Shown: positions 9,216 through 18,640, counted from the stretch's first letter. The stretch: DNA of 64,000 nt from Atlantibacter hermannii (GCA_900635495.1 LR134136.1:3162001-3226000), one strand, 5' to 3'. Notes: generated from the sequence alone by a model not told the origin. A program made the numbers and translations.

Positions 9216-9889
9216 CTAACGTTCTGATTATCGAAGATGAAAAAGAGATACGTCGGTTTCTGCGCACGGCGCTGGAAGCAGATGGCCTGCGCGTGTATGA
9301 CGCAGAAACCTTGCAGCGCGGCCTTATCGATGCGGCGACACGCAAACCCGATCTGGTGATCCTCGATCTCGGCCTGCCCGACGGTGACGGTATCAGCTTT
9401 ATTCACGAATTCCGGCAGTGGAGCCAGGCACCCATTATTGTGCTGTCGGCGCGCAGTGAAGAGATCGATAAAATTACCGCGCTGGATGCGGGTGCCGACG
9501 ATTATCTCAGTAAACCGTTTGGTATTGGCGAGTTGCAGGCGCGGTTGCGGGTTGCGTTACGTCGCCAGTTAACGCGCCCGGAAGGCGACGCGGTCTATAC
9601 GTTTTCAGGTATCCAGGTGGATATTCCCGCTCGCCGCATCACCCGTGACGGAGAGGAAATCCATCTCACGCCGATTGAGTTTCGTCTGCTGGCGTTTTTG
9701 CTTAATCATCAGGGGAAAGTGTTAACCCAGCGCCAGTTGCTGAATCAGGTATGGGGACCGAATGCGGTGGAACACAGTCATTATCTGCGCATTTATATGG
9801 GGCATTTACGTCAGAAGCTGGAAACAGACCCGGCGCGCCCCCGTCATTTGTTAACGGAAACCGGAATTGGCTATCGGTTTATGATATAA
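9212..9889 (+). CDS. kdpE: KdpE, OmpR-family response regulator
   Basis: 225 aa, family length. The receiver domain carries the acidic pocket (E8, D9), phospho-acceptor D52 (LDLGLPDGDG) and K of SKPFG; the C-terminal winged helix has LTPIEFRLLAFL and the terminal GYRFMI. It activates kdpFABC. The start is GTG, overlapping the kdpD stop by four bases (GTGA), so the two proteins are translationally coupled. No strong terminator was seen directly after it. Confidence 0.97.
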   Translation: MTNVLIIEDEKEIRRFLRTALEADGLRVYDAETLQRGLIDAATRKPDLVILDLGLPDGDGISFIHEFRQWSQAPIIVLSARSEEIDKITALDAGADDYLSKPFGIGELQARLRVALRRQLTRPEGDAVYTFSGIQVDIPARRITRDGEEIHLTPIEFRLLAFLLNHQGKVLTQRQLLNQVWGPNAVEHSHYLRIYMGHLRQKLETDPARPRHLLTETGIGYRFMI

Positions 9890-10208
9890 GCCGGGCGTGT
9901 TTGTTAATACATACATTAACTAGATAGCAGCCTTTTTTGCATTACTATGCCATTTAGCGTGACTGACCCGCATTTTCAGAAATAACTATTCAGTTTTGAC
10001 CAGACAGCCGTGTTAAATAACCTCTGTTAAAAATGTTAATCAAATGAATCCACTGATTGCCAACGGGAATAACAGTGGTTTCATCTGGAATAATTTGCTC
10101 AGGCGAACATATCTTTCGCGTCCCATTCGATTTATTGATACTCATCACGGTTTATTCCATGCTCCAGGATAGAATGGCCCCGCCTTTATTTTTAAAAAGG
10201 ATTTCATC
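9890..10208 (+). other. AT-rich gap between kdpE and speFL with an inverted repeat
   Basis: 319 bp with no supported gene. An imperfect inverted repeat (10044-10055 with 10073-10084, 11 of 12 positions complementary, 17-base loop) stands about 125 bp before speFL. The promoter of the speFL-speF-potE operon must lie here, but I cannot place it with confidence; TAGAAT at about 10173 is a possible -10 element without a convincing -35. Confidence 0.4.
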
Positions 10209-10313
10209 ATGGAAAATAACAACCGGTTAATGCCTCATATAAGGCGAACCACACACATAATGATGTTTGCCCACCGTAATAGCTTCGATTTTCACTTCTT
10301 CAACGCCCGATAG
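10209..10313 (+). CDS. speFL: SpeFL, ornithine-sensing arrest leader peptide
   Basis: 34 aa ORF, starting MENNNRLMPHIRRTTHIMMF and ending FHFFNAR followed by TAG. It matches the E. coli/Salmonella SpeFL leader as I recall it except at about three positions (5, 7 and 19). In those species ornithine captured in the ribosome tunnel stalls the ribosome at the end of speFL, which prevents Rho-dependent termination and turns on speF-potE. AAGGA lies upstream of the ATG. The distance to speF (270 bp) and the operon order also agree. Too short for ordinary ORF callers. Confidence 0.93.
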   Translation: MENNNRLMPHIRRTTHIMMFAHRNSFDFHFFNAR

Positions 10314-10583
10314 TCACGTCCTGGCAGGTGCGCCACAGCACGGGCCTCTTTACACCCTTATTATCATTGGGTTCAACGCCTGCGCGTGATCGTATCTGAT
10401 CTCTGATAAAGCCATTATTTTAAATCAATCGCCGGATTGACGGCTTTATTCATCCTAAAAAAAAGCAACGGATATATTACTGCCTTTTTGGCGGCACACG
10501 CTTCCTTTGCTTATTTTCCGGTGTCGTTCAATTTCTTAAATAAAGAAATTGCGGGAAAGTATTGCTTAAATTTCAGGATTACT
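10314..10583 (+). promoter_or_regulatory. speF mRNA leader downstream of speFL
   Basis: 270 bp untranslated leader. By homology this is the zone where Rho terminates when SpeFL translation does not stall. A two-part hairpin is visible: AAAGCC (10408-10413) with GGCTTT (10442-10447) enclosing TCAATC/GATTGA (10425-10430 with 10435-10440). An A-rich tract follows. The precise Rho-loading site cannot be assigned by eye. Confidence 0.55.
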
Positions 10584-12782
10584 ATGCAAAAGTTAAAAAT
10601 TGCGGTTAGCCGCATCTGTCCGGACTGCGTGAATACCCAACGGGAAGTCGTCTCAATTATGGATACCGATTTTATTGATGTCGCTGCCGCTGTTGTGGCA
10701 TTAGCGGATATTGATAACGGTATTATTGATAAAATCGAGCAAACCGGCTTTGGCCTGCCGATTTTTATTGCCACCCATAATAACGAACGCGTTCCTGAAC
10801 ACTGGTTAGCGCGAATCAATGGCGTGTTTGAAATCAGCGAGTCTCGTTCCGAATTCTATGGTCGCCAGCTTGAGGCCGCCGCAGCGAAATACGAAACCAG
10901 CCTGAAACCGCCTTTCTTCCGCGCACTTGTTGATTATGTTAAGCAAGGCAATAGCGCATTTGACTGCCCCGGCCACCAGGGTGGACAGTTCTTCCGCCGT
11001 CACCCGACGGGCAATCAGTTCGTGAATTTCTTTGGCGAAACCTTGTTCCGTTCCGATTTGTGTAATGCGGACGTGGCGATGGGCGATTTGCTGATTCACG
11101 AAGGCGCGCCATGCACGGCACAAAAGCATGCGGCGAAAGTGTTTAACGCCGATAAAACGTACTTTGTACTGAACGGCACATCCTCCTCGAATAAAGTGGT
11201 ACTGAACGCGCTGCTGGCCCCGGGCGATTTGGTGTTATTCGACCGTAATAACCATAAATCGAACCACCACGGCGCGCTGTTACAGGCGGGCGCAACCCCG
11301 GTATACCTGGAAACGGCCCGTAACCCCTACGGCTTCATCGGTGGGATTGACGCGCACTGCTTCGAAGAGCGCTATCTGCGCGACTGCATTCGCGAGGTCG
11401 CTGCCGATCGCGCCCAGGAGGCCCGTCCGTTCCGTCTGGCGGTTATTCAGTTGGGTACGTACGACGGCACCATTTATAACGCGCGTCAGGTTGTCGACAA
11501 GATTGGTCACTTATGTGACTACATCCTGTTTGACTCTGCATGGGTGGGTTACGAGCAGTTTATTCCGATGATGGCGGACTGTTCACCGCTGTTGCTGGAA
11601 CTGACAGAGAACGATCCGGGTATCCTGGTGACACAGTCGGTGCATAAACAGCAGGCCGGGTTCTCACAAACCTCGCAAATCCATAAAAAAGACAGCCATA
11701 TCAAAGGGCAGGATCGCTATGTTTCCCATAAGCGCATGAATAACGCGTTTATGATGCATGCCTCCACCAGCCCGTTCTACCCGCTGTTCGCGGCGCTGGA
11801 CGTCAACGCCCGGATGCATGAAGGCGAAGGCGGCAAACAGATGTGGATGAACTGCGTGGAAGTCGGTATCGATACCCGTAAGTTAATCCTCAATAACTGC
11901 CACCATATCCGCCCGTTTGTCCCGGCTACTGTTGATGGTCAACCCTGGGAAAATGCCGATACCAAACAAATTGCTCGCGATCTGCGCTTCTTCCATTTCG
12001 TTCCGGGAGAGAAATGGCATGCGTTTGAAGGCTATGCCGAGCATCAGTATTTCGTCGATCCCTGCAAACTGTTGTTAACCACGCCGGGTATCAACGCCGC
12101 CACTGGCGAATATGACACCTTTGGCGTACCGGCCACCATTCTTGCCAACTTCCTGCGTGAAAACGGTGTGGTCCCGGAGAAATGCGACCTGAACTCCATT
12201 CTGTTCCTGCTTACCCCGGCGGAAGAGATGGGCAAGATGCAGCAACTGGTGGCGTTACTGGTTCGTTTCGAACAGCTTCTGGAACACGATGCCCCGCTGA
12301 GTGAAGTGTTGCCATCGATCTGGAAACAGAATCAGGAACGGTACGGTGAATACACCCTGCGTCAGCTTTGCCAGGAGATGCACGACTTCTACGCCAGCCA
12401 CAACGTGAAGCAGCTTCAGAAAGAGATGTTCCGTAAGGACTACTTCCCGCGCGTGGTGATGAACCCGCAGGACGCCAATTACGCCTTTATTCGCGGACAA
12501 ACCGAACTGGTGAAACTCAGCGATGCGGAAGGCCGCGTGGCGGCAGAAGGCGCGCTGCCTTATCCTCCGGGCGTGCTGTGCGTAGTCCCGGGCGAAATCT
12601 GGGGCGGCGCGGTGTTGCGCTACTTCCAGGCGCTGGAAGAAGGCATCAATTTGCTGCCGGGCTTCGCGCCGGAATTGCAGGGTGTGTATGTCGAAGAACA
12701 CGACGGCCGTAAACAAGTGTGGTGCCACGTTATCAAGCAGCCCGTGGTGAAAGCGTCAGCACAGAAGGAAATCAAATTATGA
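10584..12782 (+). CDS. speF: SpeF, inducible ornithine decarboxylase
   Basis: 732 aa, the same as E. coli SpeF. PLP enzyme of the fold-I basic amino acid decarboxylase group: L-ornithine to putrescine and CO2, used in acid resistance and polyamine supply. An N-terminal wing domain (about 1-105) precedes the catalytic core; the PLP lysine is K355 in QSVHKQQAGFSQ. ATG at 10584 (MQKLKIAVS), with AGGA upstream, is chosen; the frame is open for 49 more codons upstream, but this part lies in the leader and does not fit the family. Its stop overlaps the potE start (ATGA). Confidence 0.96.
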   Translation: MQKLKIAVSRICPDCVNTQREVVSIMDTDFIDVAAAVVALADIDNGIIDKIEQTGFGLPIFIATHNNERVPEHWLARINGVFEISESRSEFYGRQLEAAAAKYETSLKPPFFRALVDYVKQGNSAFDCPGHQGGQFFRRHPTGNQFVNFFGETLFRSDLCNADVAMGDLLIHEGAPCTAQKHAAKVFNADKTYFVLNGTSSSNKVVLNALLAPGDLVLFDRNNHKSNHHGALLQAGATPVYLETARNPYGFIGGIDAHCFEERYLRDCIREVAADRAQEARPFRLAVIQLGTYDGTIYNARQVVDKIGHLCDYILFDSAWVGYEQFIPMMADCSPLLLELTENDPGILVTQSVHKQQAGFSQTSQIHKKDSHIKGQDRYVSHKRMNNAFMMHASTSPFYPLFAALDVNARMHEGEGGKQMWMNCVEVGIDTRKLILNNCHHIRPFVPATVDGQPWENADTKQIARDLRFFHFVPGEKWHAFEGYAEHQYFVDPCKLLLTTPGINAATGEYDTFGVPATILANFLRENGVVPEKCDLNSILFLLTPAEEMGKMQQLVALLVRFEQLLEHDAPLSEVLPSIWKQNQERYGEYTLRQLCQEMHDFYASHNVKQLQKEMFRKDYFPRVVMNPQDANYAFIRGQTELVKLSDAEGRVAAEGALPYPPGVLCVVPGEIWGGAVLRYFQALEEGINLLPGFAPELQGVYVEEHDGRKQVWCHVIKQPVVKASAQKEIKL

Positions 12783-14092
12783 GTAAATCCAATAAGATGG
12801 GCGTGGTGCCGCTCACAATATTGACCATGGTAAACATGATGGGCTCCGGCATTATCATGCTGCCAACCAAACTGGCTGAAGTGGGGACAATTTCCATTAT
12901 CTCCTGGCTGGTGACGGCATTAGGCTCAATGGCATTAGCATGGGCCTTCGCCAAATGCGGCATGTTCAGCCGTAAGTCTGGCGGCATGGGGGGTTATGCC
13001 GAGTATGCGTTCGGTAAGTCCGGCAACTTTATGGCCAACTATACCTACGGGGTATCGCTGCTGATCGCCAACGTGGCGATTGCGATTTCCGCCGTGGGCT
13101 ACGGGAGCGAGCTGTTAGGTGCCACGCTGAGCCCGGTGCAAATCGGTATCGCGACCATTTGCGTACTGTGGATTTGCACCGTCGCTAACTTCGGCGGCGC
13201 GCGTATCACAGGGCAAATCAGCGGCATTACGGTGTGGGGCGTGATCATTCCGGTGGTCGGTTTATCCGTGATTGGCTGGTTCTGGTTTAGCCCATCCCTG
13301 TATGCCGCATCCTGGAACCCGCATAATGTGCCGTTCTTTGATGCCGTTGGGTCATCCATCGCCATGACGCTGTGGGCCTTTTTGGGACTGGAATCCGCCT
13401 GCGCCAATACCGAGGTGGTGGAAAACCCGGAACGTAACGTACCTATCGCCGTACTGGGCGGCACGCTGGGCGCGGCGGTGATTTATATCGTCTCCACCAA
13501 CGTCATCGCCGGGATTGTGCCGAATATGGATCTGGCCCACTCCACCGCGCCGTTCGGCCTGGCCTTTGCCCAGATGTTCACGCCGACCGTGGGCAAAGTG
13601 ATTATGGGTCTGATGGTGATGTCCTGCTGCGGTTCGCTGCTCGGCTGGCAGTTCACCATTGCTCAGGTATTTAAATCCTCGGCTGATGAAGGCTATTTCC
13701 CGAAAATCTTCTCGAAAGTGTCTAAAGCCGAAGCGCCGGTTAAAGGCATGCTGACCATCGTGATTTTCCAGAGTGTGCTGGCGCTGATGACCATCAGCCC
13801 GTCGTTGAATAATCAGTTCAACGTGCTGGTAAACCTGGCGGTTGTTACCAACATCATTCCGTACATCCTGTCGATGGCGGCGCTGGTGATTATCCAGAAA
13901 ATGGCGAAGGTCGATCCGGGCAAAGCGAAAATGGCGAACTTCGTGGCGTTGGTTGGGGCGATCTACAGCTTCTACGCGCTCTACTCATCCGGTTCTGAAG
14001 CGATGCTGTATGGCGCTATCGTGACCTTTATGGGCTGGACGCTGTATGGGCTGGTGTCGCCGCGCTTTGAGCTGACGAATAAACCCAGTTAA
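12779..14092 (+). CDS. potE: PotE, putrescine-ornithine antiporter
   Basis: 437 aa APC-superfamily transporter with about twelve hydrophobic helices. It exchanges cytoplasmic putrescine for external ornithine, so together with SpeF it consumes protons and exports the product. The first helix carries the family motif GSGIIMLPTKLAEVG; FLGLESACANTEVVENPERNVP is the conserved central segment. The start ATG overlaps the speF stop, and upstream in-frame codons belong to speF sequence. E. coli PotE is 439 aa. Confidence 0.96.
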   Translation: MSKSNKMGVVPLTILTMVNMMGSGIIMLPTKLAEVGTISIISWLVTALGSMALAWAFAKCGMFSRKSGGMGGYAEYAFGKSGNFMANYTYGVSLLIANVAIAISAVGYGSELLGATLSPVQIGIATICVLWICTVANFGGARITGQISGITVWGVIIPVVGLSVIGWFWFSPSLYAASWNPHNVPFFDAVGSSIAMTLWAFLGLESACANTEVVENPERNVPIAVLGGTLGAAVIYIVSTNVIAGIVPNMDLAHSTAPFGLAFAQMFTPTVGKVIMGLMVMSCCGSLLGWQFTIAQVFKSSADEGYFPKIFSKVSKAEAPVKGMLTIVIFQSVLALMTISPSLNNQFNVLVNLAVVTNIIPYILSMAALVIIQKMAKVDPGKAKMANFVALVGAIYSFYALYSSGSEAMLYGAIVTFMGWTLYGLVSPRFELTNKPS

Positions 14093-14110
14093 TCGCTGAA
14101 GGGTAAAAAC

Positions 14111-14139
14111 AAAAAAGGGAGCCAGGGCTCCCTTTTTTA
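14111..14139. terminator. Bidirectional terminator between potE and pgm
   Basis: The stem GGGAGCC/GGCTCCC (14117-14123 with 14126-14132) is flanked by six A before and six T after, so it can stop both potE (+) and pgm (-) transcripts. Confidence 0.9.
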
Positions 14140-14149
14140 TTGCGCCGAA

Positions 14150-15790
14150 TCAGGCGTTTTTCAGTACTTCGCTGACAATTTCCACGGCTTCTTTTTCGAT
14201 TTGCGCACGGTGTTCAGCGCCAAGGAAACTTTCACAGTAGATTTTGTAGGCATCTTCCGTGCCTGACGGACGCGCCGCGAACCAGCCGTTGTCAGTCATC
14301 ACTTTCAGACCGCCAATCGACGCGCCATTACCCGGCGCAGCGGTTAAGCGTGCGGTGATTGGGTCGCCCGCCAGCGTACTGGCGCTGACCATTTCCGGCG
14401 ACAGCTTCGACAGCGCGGCTTTCTGCGCGGACGTGGCATGGGCCTGTATACGGTTATAGCTCGGCGCGCCAAAACGCGCAGCCAGTTCATCATAATGCTG
14501 CTGCGGGTTTTTACCGGTGACTGCGGTAATTTCCGCAGCCAGCAGGCACATGATGATGCCGTCTTTATCCGTCGACCACGGCGTCCCGTCAAAGCGCAGG
14601 AACGATGCCCCGGCGCTCTCTTCGCCGCCGAAGCCGAAGCTGCCATCGAACAGCCCGTCAACAAACCATTTAAAGCCTACCGGTACTTCAACCAGTTTAC
14701 GGCCCAAATCGTTGACCACGCGGTCAATCATCGCAGAAGAGACCAGCGTTTTACCTACCGCGACCTCTTTGCCCCATTGCGGACGATGCTGGAACAAATA
14801 GTTGATGGCCACTGCCAGATAGTGGTTCGGGTTCATCAACCCTGCCGGGGTAACAATACCGTGGCGGTCATAATCCGGGTCGTTGGCGAATGCCAGGTCG
14901 AATTTATCACGCAGCGCCAGCAAACCTGCCATCGCGCATTCGGAGGAGCAGTCCATGCGGATCGCGCCGTCTTTATCGAGATGCATAAAGCGGAACGTCT
15001 GATCGACATGATCGTTAACGATAGTGAGGTTTAAATTGTAATGCTCGGCGATGCGCTTCCAGTACTCGATGCCAGAGCCACCCAGGGGATCGACGCCCAG
15101 GGTCAGGCCTGCTTTTTGGATGGCGGCCATATCGACAATATCCGCCAGCCCTTCAACAAACGGCTGCACCAGATCTTTAGCGGTGATGTGGCCGCTCGCC
15201 CACGCCTCGTCCAGCGAAACGCGTTTCACCGACGCCAGGCCTTCCGCCAGTAGCGCATTGGCACGGTCTTCCACGACTTTGGTAACGTTCGTGTCGGCCG
15301 GGCCGCCATTAGGCGGATTGTATTTAATACCGCCGTCTTCCGGCGGGTTGTGGGACGGCGTAATCACAATCCCATCCGCCTGTTTTCCACCCTGACGGTT
15401 ATGCACCAGAATGGCGTTTGAAATCGCCGGCGTTGGGGTGTAACCGTTGTTTTCCTGAACAATCACATCCACGCCGTTGGCCGCCAGCACTTCCAGAACC
15501 GAGATAAAAGCCGGTTCAGAAAGCGCATGCGTGTCTTTACCCACATAACAAGGACCGGTTACGCCATTTTTTGCGCGCTCTTCAGCAATTGCCTGAGCAA
15601 TAGCCAGAATGTGCGGCTCGTTAAAGCTGTGGCGTGCGGCGCTGCCGCGATGGCCTGAAGTCCCAAATTTGACCGCATGATCACTGTTACCTGCCTGCGG
15701 CTTTAACACATAGTACTGTGCAGTAAGTTGGGCAACATTAATCAAATCACGCTGTTGCGCAGGTTGACCTGCACGGTTATGAATTGCCAT
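14150..15790 (-). CDS. pgm: Phosphoglucomutase
   Basis: 546 aa, E. coli length. Interconverts glucose 1-phosphate and glucose 6-phosphate in the cytoplasm, linking glycolysis with UDP-glucose and glycogen synthesis. The catalytic phosphoserine loop is TPSHNPP with S146; SGHRGSA lies at 45-51; the metal-binding loop is DPDYDRHG; the sugar-binding loop GGEESAGASFLR and the phosphate-binding RPSGTE near the C-terminus are present. Start chosen at MAIHNRAGQ; a seven-residue extension is possible but atypical. It lies 24 bp after seqA, forming a seqA-pgm operon as in E. coli. Confidence 0.97.
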   Translation of the reverse strand: MAIHNRAGQPAQQRDLINVAQLTAQYYVLKPQAGNSDHAVKFGTSGHRGSAARHSFNEPHILAIAQAIAEERAKNGVTGPCYVGKDTHALSEPAFISVLEVLAANGVDVIVQENNGYTPTPAISNAILVHNRQGGKQADGIVITPSHNPPEDGGIKYNPPNGGPADTNVTKVVEDRANALLAEGLASVKRVSLDEAWASGHITAKDLVQPFVEGLADIVDMAAIQKAGLTLGVDPLGGSGIEYWKRIAEHYNLNLTIVNDHVDQTFRFMHLDKDGAIRMDCSSECAMAGLLALRDKFDLAFANDPDYDRHGIVTPAGLMNPNHYLAVAINYLFQHRPQWGKEVAVGKTLVSSAMIDRVVNDLGRKLVEVPVGFKWFVDGLFDGSFGFGGEESAGASFLRFDGTPWSTDKDGIIMCLLAAEITAVTGKNPQQHYDELAARFGAPSYNRIQAHATSAQKAALSKLSPEMVSASTLAGDPITARLTAAPGNGASIGGLKVMTDNGWFAARPSGTEDAYKIYCESFLGAEHRAQIEKEAVEIVSEVLKNA

Positions 15791-15814
15791 GGCCTGATCC
15801 TTTTGACGCATTAG

Positions 15815-16357
15815 TTAAATAGTGCCGCAAACCTTTTCAATCAATTCCGCCGGGAACTGCATTGACTGCATGATGTGTTCAATCATGCTGCATTTACGAC
15901 CGGTATTCGTGTTGGTAATCACCCAGTATGGCGTACCTGGCACATGTTTGGGTTTGGTTTGATTACCACTTTGCAAAAGCGTTTGTTGATCGCCGGCGAA
16001 ATAGACACGGGTACGCCCGTGTAATGACTCGGTTGCATCGGCGAACGCTTTTGGGTCCAGTGTATAGAGTGTAGACAGCACCAGCATGAAACGGTTGACC
16101 GCACGCTTTTGTTCCGCGTACTCATCAGAAAGCAGCAGTTCACGAACGGCCCGGACACGATCTTTGGCGTTGTTGGCGGTGATCTCTTCCGTCACGGCGA
16201 TCGGTGCACTGCCTTCTTTCGCCGGTTTGTCGGCCTGCGGCTGAGCGGGGTTGAATTTCAGCATGCGACGCAAAATGTCGGACGCGCTTTCACCAATGTG
16301 CTGAGTGTGGCTCGCGATATAGCGGTAAAGATCGTCATCAACTTCAATCGTTTTCAT
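15815..16357 (-). CDS. seqA: SeqA, replication-initiation sequestration protein
   Basis: 180 aa (E. coli 181). SeqA binds pairs of hemimethylated GATC sites, blocks re-initiation at oriC and follows replication forks. The N-terminal multimerisation segment MKTIEVDDDLYRYIASHT and the linker rich in A, K and P are followed by the DNA-binding domain (about 70-180) with TRVYFAGDQQTLLQSGNQT and the terminal VCGTI. The start at 16357 matches the family; 20 extra codons upstream have no support. Confidence 0.96.
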   Translation of the reverse strand: MKTIEVDDDLYRYIASHTQHIGESASDILRRMLKFNPAQPQADKPAKEGSAPIAVTEEITANNAKDRVRAVRELLLSDEYAEQKRAVNRFMLVLSTLYTLDPKAFADATESLHGRTRVYFAGDQQTLLQSGNQTKPKHVPGTPYWVITNTNTGRKCSMIEHIMQSMQFPAELIEKVCGTI

Positions 16358-16537
16358 TTTAATCCAGTGAGTATCTTGCTGAATACAAATCGTTGGGAGT
16401 ATAGGAGCAAACCCCAACAGCGGATAGCGTCAAGCCAGGAAGGCGGCAAAAGTCAGATTTAACTGGATCTTGCCCCCGGGCTGCAGAATGTTCAACATGA
16501 TACCCTAACCTGTCACCTGCAAAAAAAGAACTTTGGC

Positions 16538-17302
16538 ATGAAATTACATACTCGAATGCAAACTGCGCAACAATCGCATACTGCCTCGCCAATCGTGTTG
16601 GTGCATGGTCTGTTCGGTAGTCTGGATAATCTTGGCGTACTGGCGCGTGAACTGGTCACGGACTTTGATATCGTTCAGGTTGATATGCGCAATCATGGTC
16701 TGTCGCCGCGCAGCGATGAGATGAATTACCCGGCGATGGCGCAAGATCTGCTGGATACGCTGGACGAACTTTCTATCGATAAGGCCACGCTGATTGGGCA
16801 CTCCATGGGCGGTAAAGCCGTGATGGCGGCGACCCGCATCGCGCCGGAACGCATCGATAAACTGGTGGCGATAGATATCGCGCCTGCGGATTACAAAGTG
16901 CGCCGCCATGATGAGATCTTCGCCGCCATCAATGCCGTCACTGAAGCTGGCGCGACCACCCGCCAGGAAGCCGCGGCGCTGATGCGCCAGCACATACCGG
17001 AAGACGGCATCATCCAGTTTTTGCTTAAGTCATTTGCCGCAGGCGAATGGCGTTTTAACGTACCGGCGCTGTGGGACCAGTACCCGCATATCGTGGGTTG
17101 GGACACGGTGCCCGCCTGGGATCATCCGGCCCTGTTTATCCGCGGCGGCAATTCCCCGTATGTGGATGAATCGCACCGGGACGCTTTGCTGGCGCAATTC
17201 CCCCAGGCGCGCGCCCATGTTATCGCCGGTGCCGGACACTGGGTTCACGCAGAAAAACCGCAGGCGGTGGTGCGAGCCATCCGCCGCTATCTCGAAGCGT
17301 AA
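16538..17302 (+). CDS. ybfF: YbfF acyl-CoA esterase (alpha/beta hydrolase)
   Basis: 254 aa, E. coli length. Small esterase of the alpha/beta hydrolase fold; YbfF in E. coli hydrolyses acyl-CoA and short esters. The oxyanion motif HGLFGS is at 23-28, the nucleophile elbow GHSMGG has S89, and GAGHWVHAEKP near residue 233 holds the catalytic His. It is divergent from seqA, with 180 bp between the two starts. Confidence 0.93.
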   Translation: MKLHTRMQTAQQSHTASPIVLVHGLFGSLDNLGVLARELVTDFDIVQVDMRNHGLSPRSDEMNYPAMAQDLLDTLDELSIDKATLIGHSMGGKAVMAATRIAPERIDKLVAIDIAPADYKVRRHDEIFAAINAVTEAGATTRQEAAALMRQHIPEDGIIQFLLKSFAAGEWRFNVPALWDQYPHIVGWDTVPAWDHPALFIRGGNSPYVDESHRDALLAQFPQARAHVIAGAGHWVHAEKPQAVVRAIRRYLEA

Positions 17303-17447
17303 TAAAAATCTGTATAAAAAAAGGACGACCGATAAGTTAGAGTGCGGTTAACGCGTTGGCGCGCCGGATTCCCTCATGTATGATGGCGCGCTTAACTGCA
17401 CCCGAGCCCAGCTCCTGCACCCTGTTTTCCCTGTCAAAACGCGCATC

Positions 17448-17729
17448 ATGGCCAAAGAACAAACAGACCGTACGACATTAGATCTGTTCTCGGACGAACG
17501 CCGCCCGGGCAGACCCAAAACGAACCCGCTCTCCCGCGACGAACAGCTGCGCATCAATAAGCGTAACCAGTTGAAGCGCGACAAAGTGCGCGGGCTTAAA
17601 CGCGTTGAACTGAAACTCAACGTGGAAGCGGTCGAAGCGCTCAATATGCTGGCGGAAGCCCGTAATATCAGCCGCAGTGAACTGATTGAAGATATTTTGC
17701 TTGCGCAACTCGCAGCCCTGAAACCCTGA
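17448..17729 (+). CDS. ybfE: YbfE, ribbon-helix-helix-like protein
   Basis: 93 aa (E. coli 97). The very basic N-terminal half (RRPGRPKTNPLSRDEQLRIN) is followed by VELKLNVEAVEALNMLAEARNISRSELIEDIL, which has the strand-helix-helix pattern of MetJ/Arc-type DNA-binding proteins. In E. coli the gene is induced by DNA damage; no clear LexA box was found here. ATG at 17448 gives the conserved MAKEQTDRTTLDLF start; an upstream in-frame ATG at 17376 was rejected. Confidence 0.88.
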   Translation: MAKEQTDRTTLDLFSDERRPGRPKTNPLSRDEQLRINKRNQLKRDKVRGLKRVELKLNVEAVEALNMLAEARNISRSELIEDILLAQLAALKP

Positions 17730-17878
17730 GCCCCACCGGAAAACGCGGCGCAATGTAGCAGAGTGTGCACATGGCCGTGATAGAGATTTCCGCCTGCTTG
17801 TCTGTTCTGCTATGATTGCCCTATCTGTAGGCTTTTTGCCTCAACCATCTCATTAAGTTTCAAGAGGTTATTTTTCTC

Positions 17879-18409
17879 ATGGCAATCGTAGGCATTTTCT
17901 TCGGCAGCGATACCGGCAATACTGAAAATATCGCAAAAATGATTCAAAAACAGCTTGGTAAAGATGTTGCTGAAGTGCGTGATATTGCTAAAAGCAGCAA
18001 AGAAGACCTCGAAGGTTTCGATATCCTCCTGCTGGGCATTCCGACCTGGTACTATGGCGAAGCGCAGTGCGACTGGGATGACTTCTTCCCTACCCTTGAA
18101 GAGATTGATTTTAATAACAAACTGGTTGCGCTGTTTGGCTGCGGTGACCAGGAAGATTATGCGGAATACTTCTGCGACGCCCTGGGCACTATGCGCGATA
18201 TCATTGAACCACGCGGCGCAACCATCGTCGGCCACTGGCCAACTGAGGGCTACCATTTCGAAGCCTCCAAAGGGCTCGCCGACGATGACCACTTCCTTGG
18301 CCTCGCTATCGACGAGGACCGTCAGCCTGAACTCACCGCCGAACGTGTTGAAAAGTGGGTAAAACAGGTTTCAGAAGAACTGCATCTGCAAGACATCATT
18401 AATGCCTGA
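17879..18409 (+). CDS. fldA: Flavodoxin 1
   Basis: 176 aa, E. coli length. Small FMN electron carrier essential in E. coli; it feeds IspG/IspH, biotin synthase, MetH activation and pyruvate formate-lyase activation. The FMN phosphate loop SDTGNTEN is at residues 10-17, and the isoalloxazine-flanking loops PTWYYGEAQCDWDD and GCGDQEDYAEYFCD are intact. An AGAGG ribosome site precedes the ATG. A strong terminator follows, but fur is close and may also be read from fldA transcripts. Confidence 0.97.
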   Translation: MAIVGIFFGSDTGNTENIAKMIQKQLGKDVAEVRDIAKSSKEDLEGFDILLLGIPTWYYGEAQCDWDDFFPTLEEIDFNNKLVALFGCGDQEDYAEYFCDALGTMRDIIEPRGATIVGHWPTEGYHFEASKGLADDDHFLGLAIDEDRQPELTAERVEKWVKQVSEELHLQDIINA

Positions 18410-18416
18410 TCGACTA

Positions 18417-18447
18417 TGGCGCTAAAAATTTAGCGCCATTTTTTTAT
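18417..18447 (+). terminator. Terminator after fldA
   Basis: Ten-base inverted repeat TGGCGCTAAA / TTTAGCGCCA (18417-18426 with 18429-18438) followed by seven T. Confidence 0.88.
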
Positions 18448-18598
18448 TATCGATAGGCAGAAGCAATAGAAATAATTGATACAAATTTTTAACTTTTGCG
18501 CGCAGACCTGTACAATACACTTCTTACGCATCGGGTGATTTTGCTACAAATGCAGGCAGCGCCACGATTTTGGGTAATTTTTAGCAAGGCAGTTGCAG

Positions 18599-18640
18599 TT
18601 TTCATTTAGGCGTGGCAGTTCTATAATGATACGCATAATG
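18599..18640 (+). promoter_or_regulatory. fur promoter and Fur box (autoregulation)
   Basis: A perfect -10 element TATAAT (18622-18627) stands 17 bp after a weak -35 TTTTCA (18599-18604). The -10 lies within ATAATGATACGCATAATG (18623-18640), which matches about 14 of 19 positions of the Fur-box consensus (whole box 18622-18640), so Fur probably represses its own gene here as in E. coli. Confidence 0.6.

Noticed and set aside
17303..17447. Possible LexA box before ybfE
   Set aside because: CTGT occurs near 17310, but the matching right half (ACAG) eight bases later is absent.
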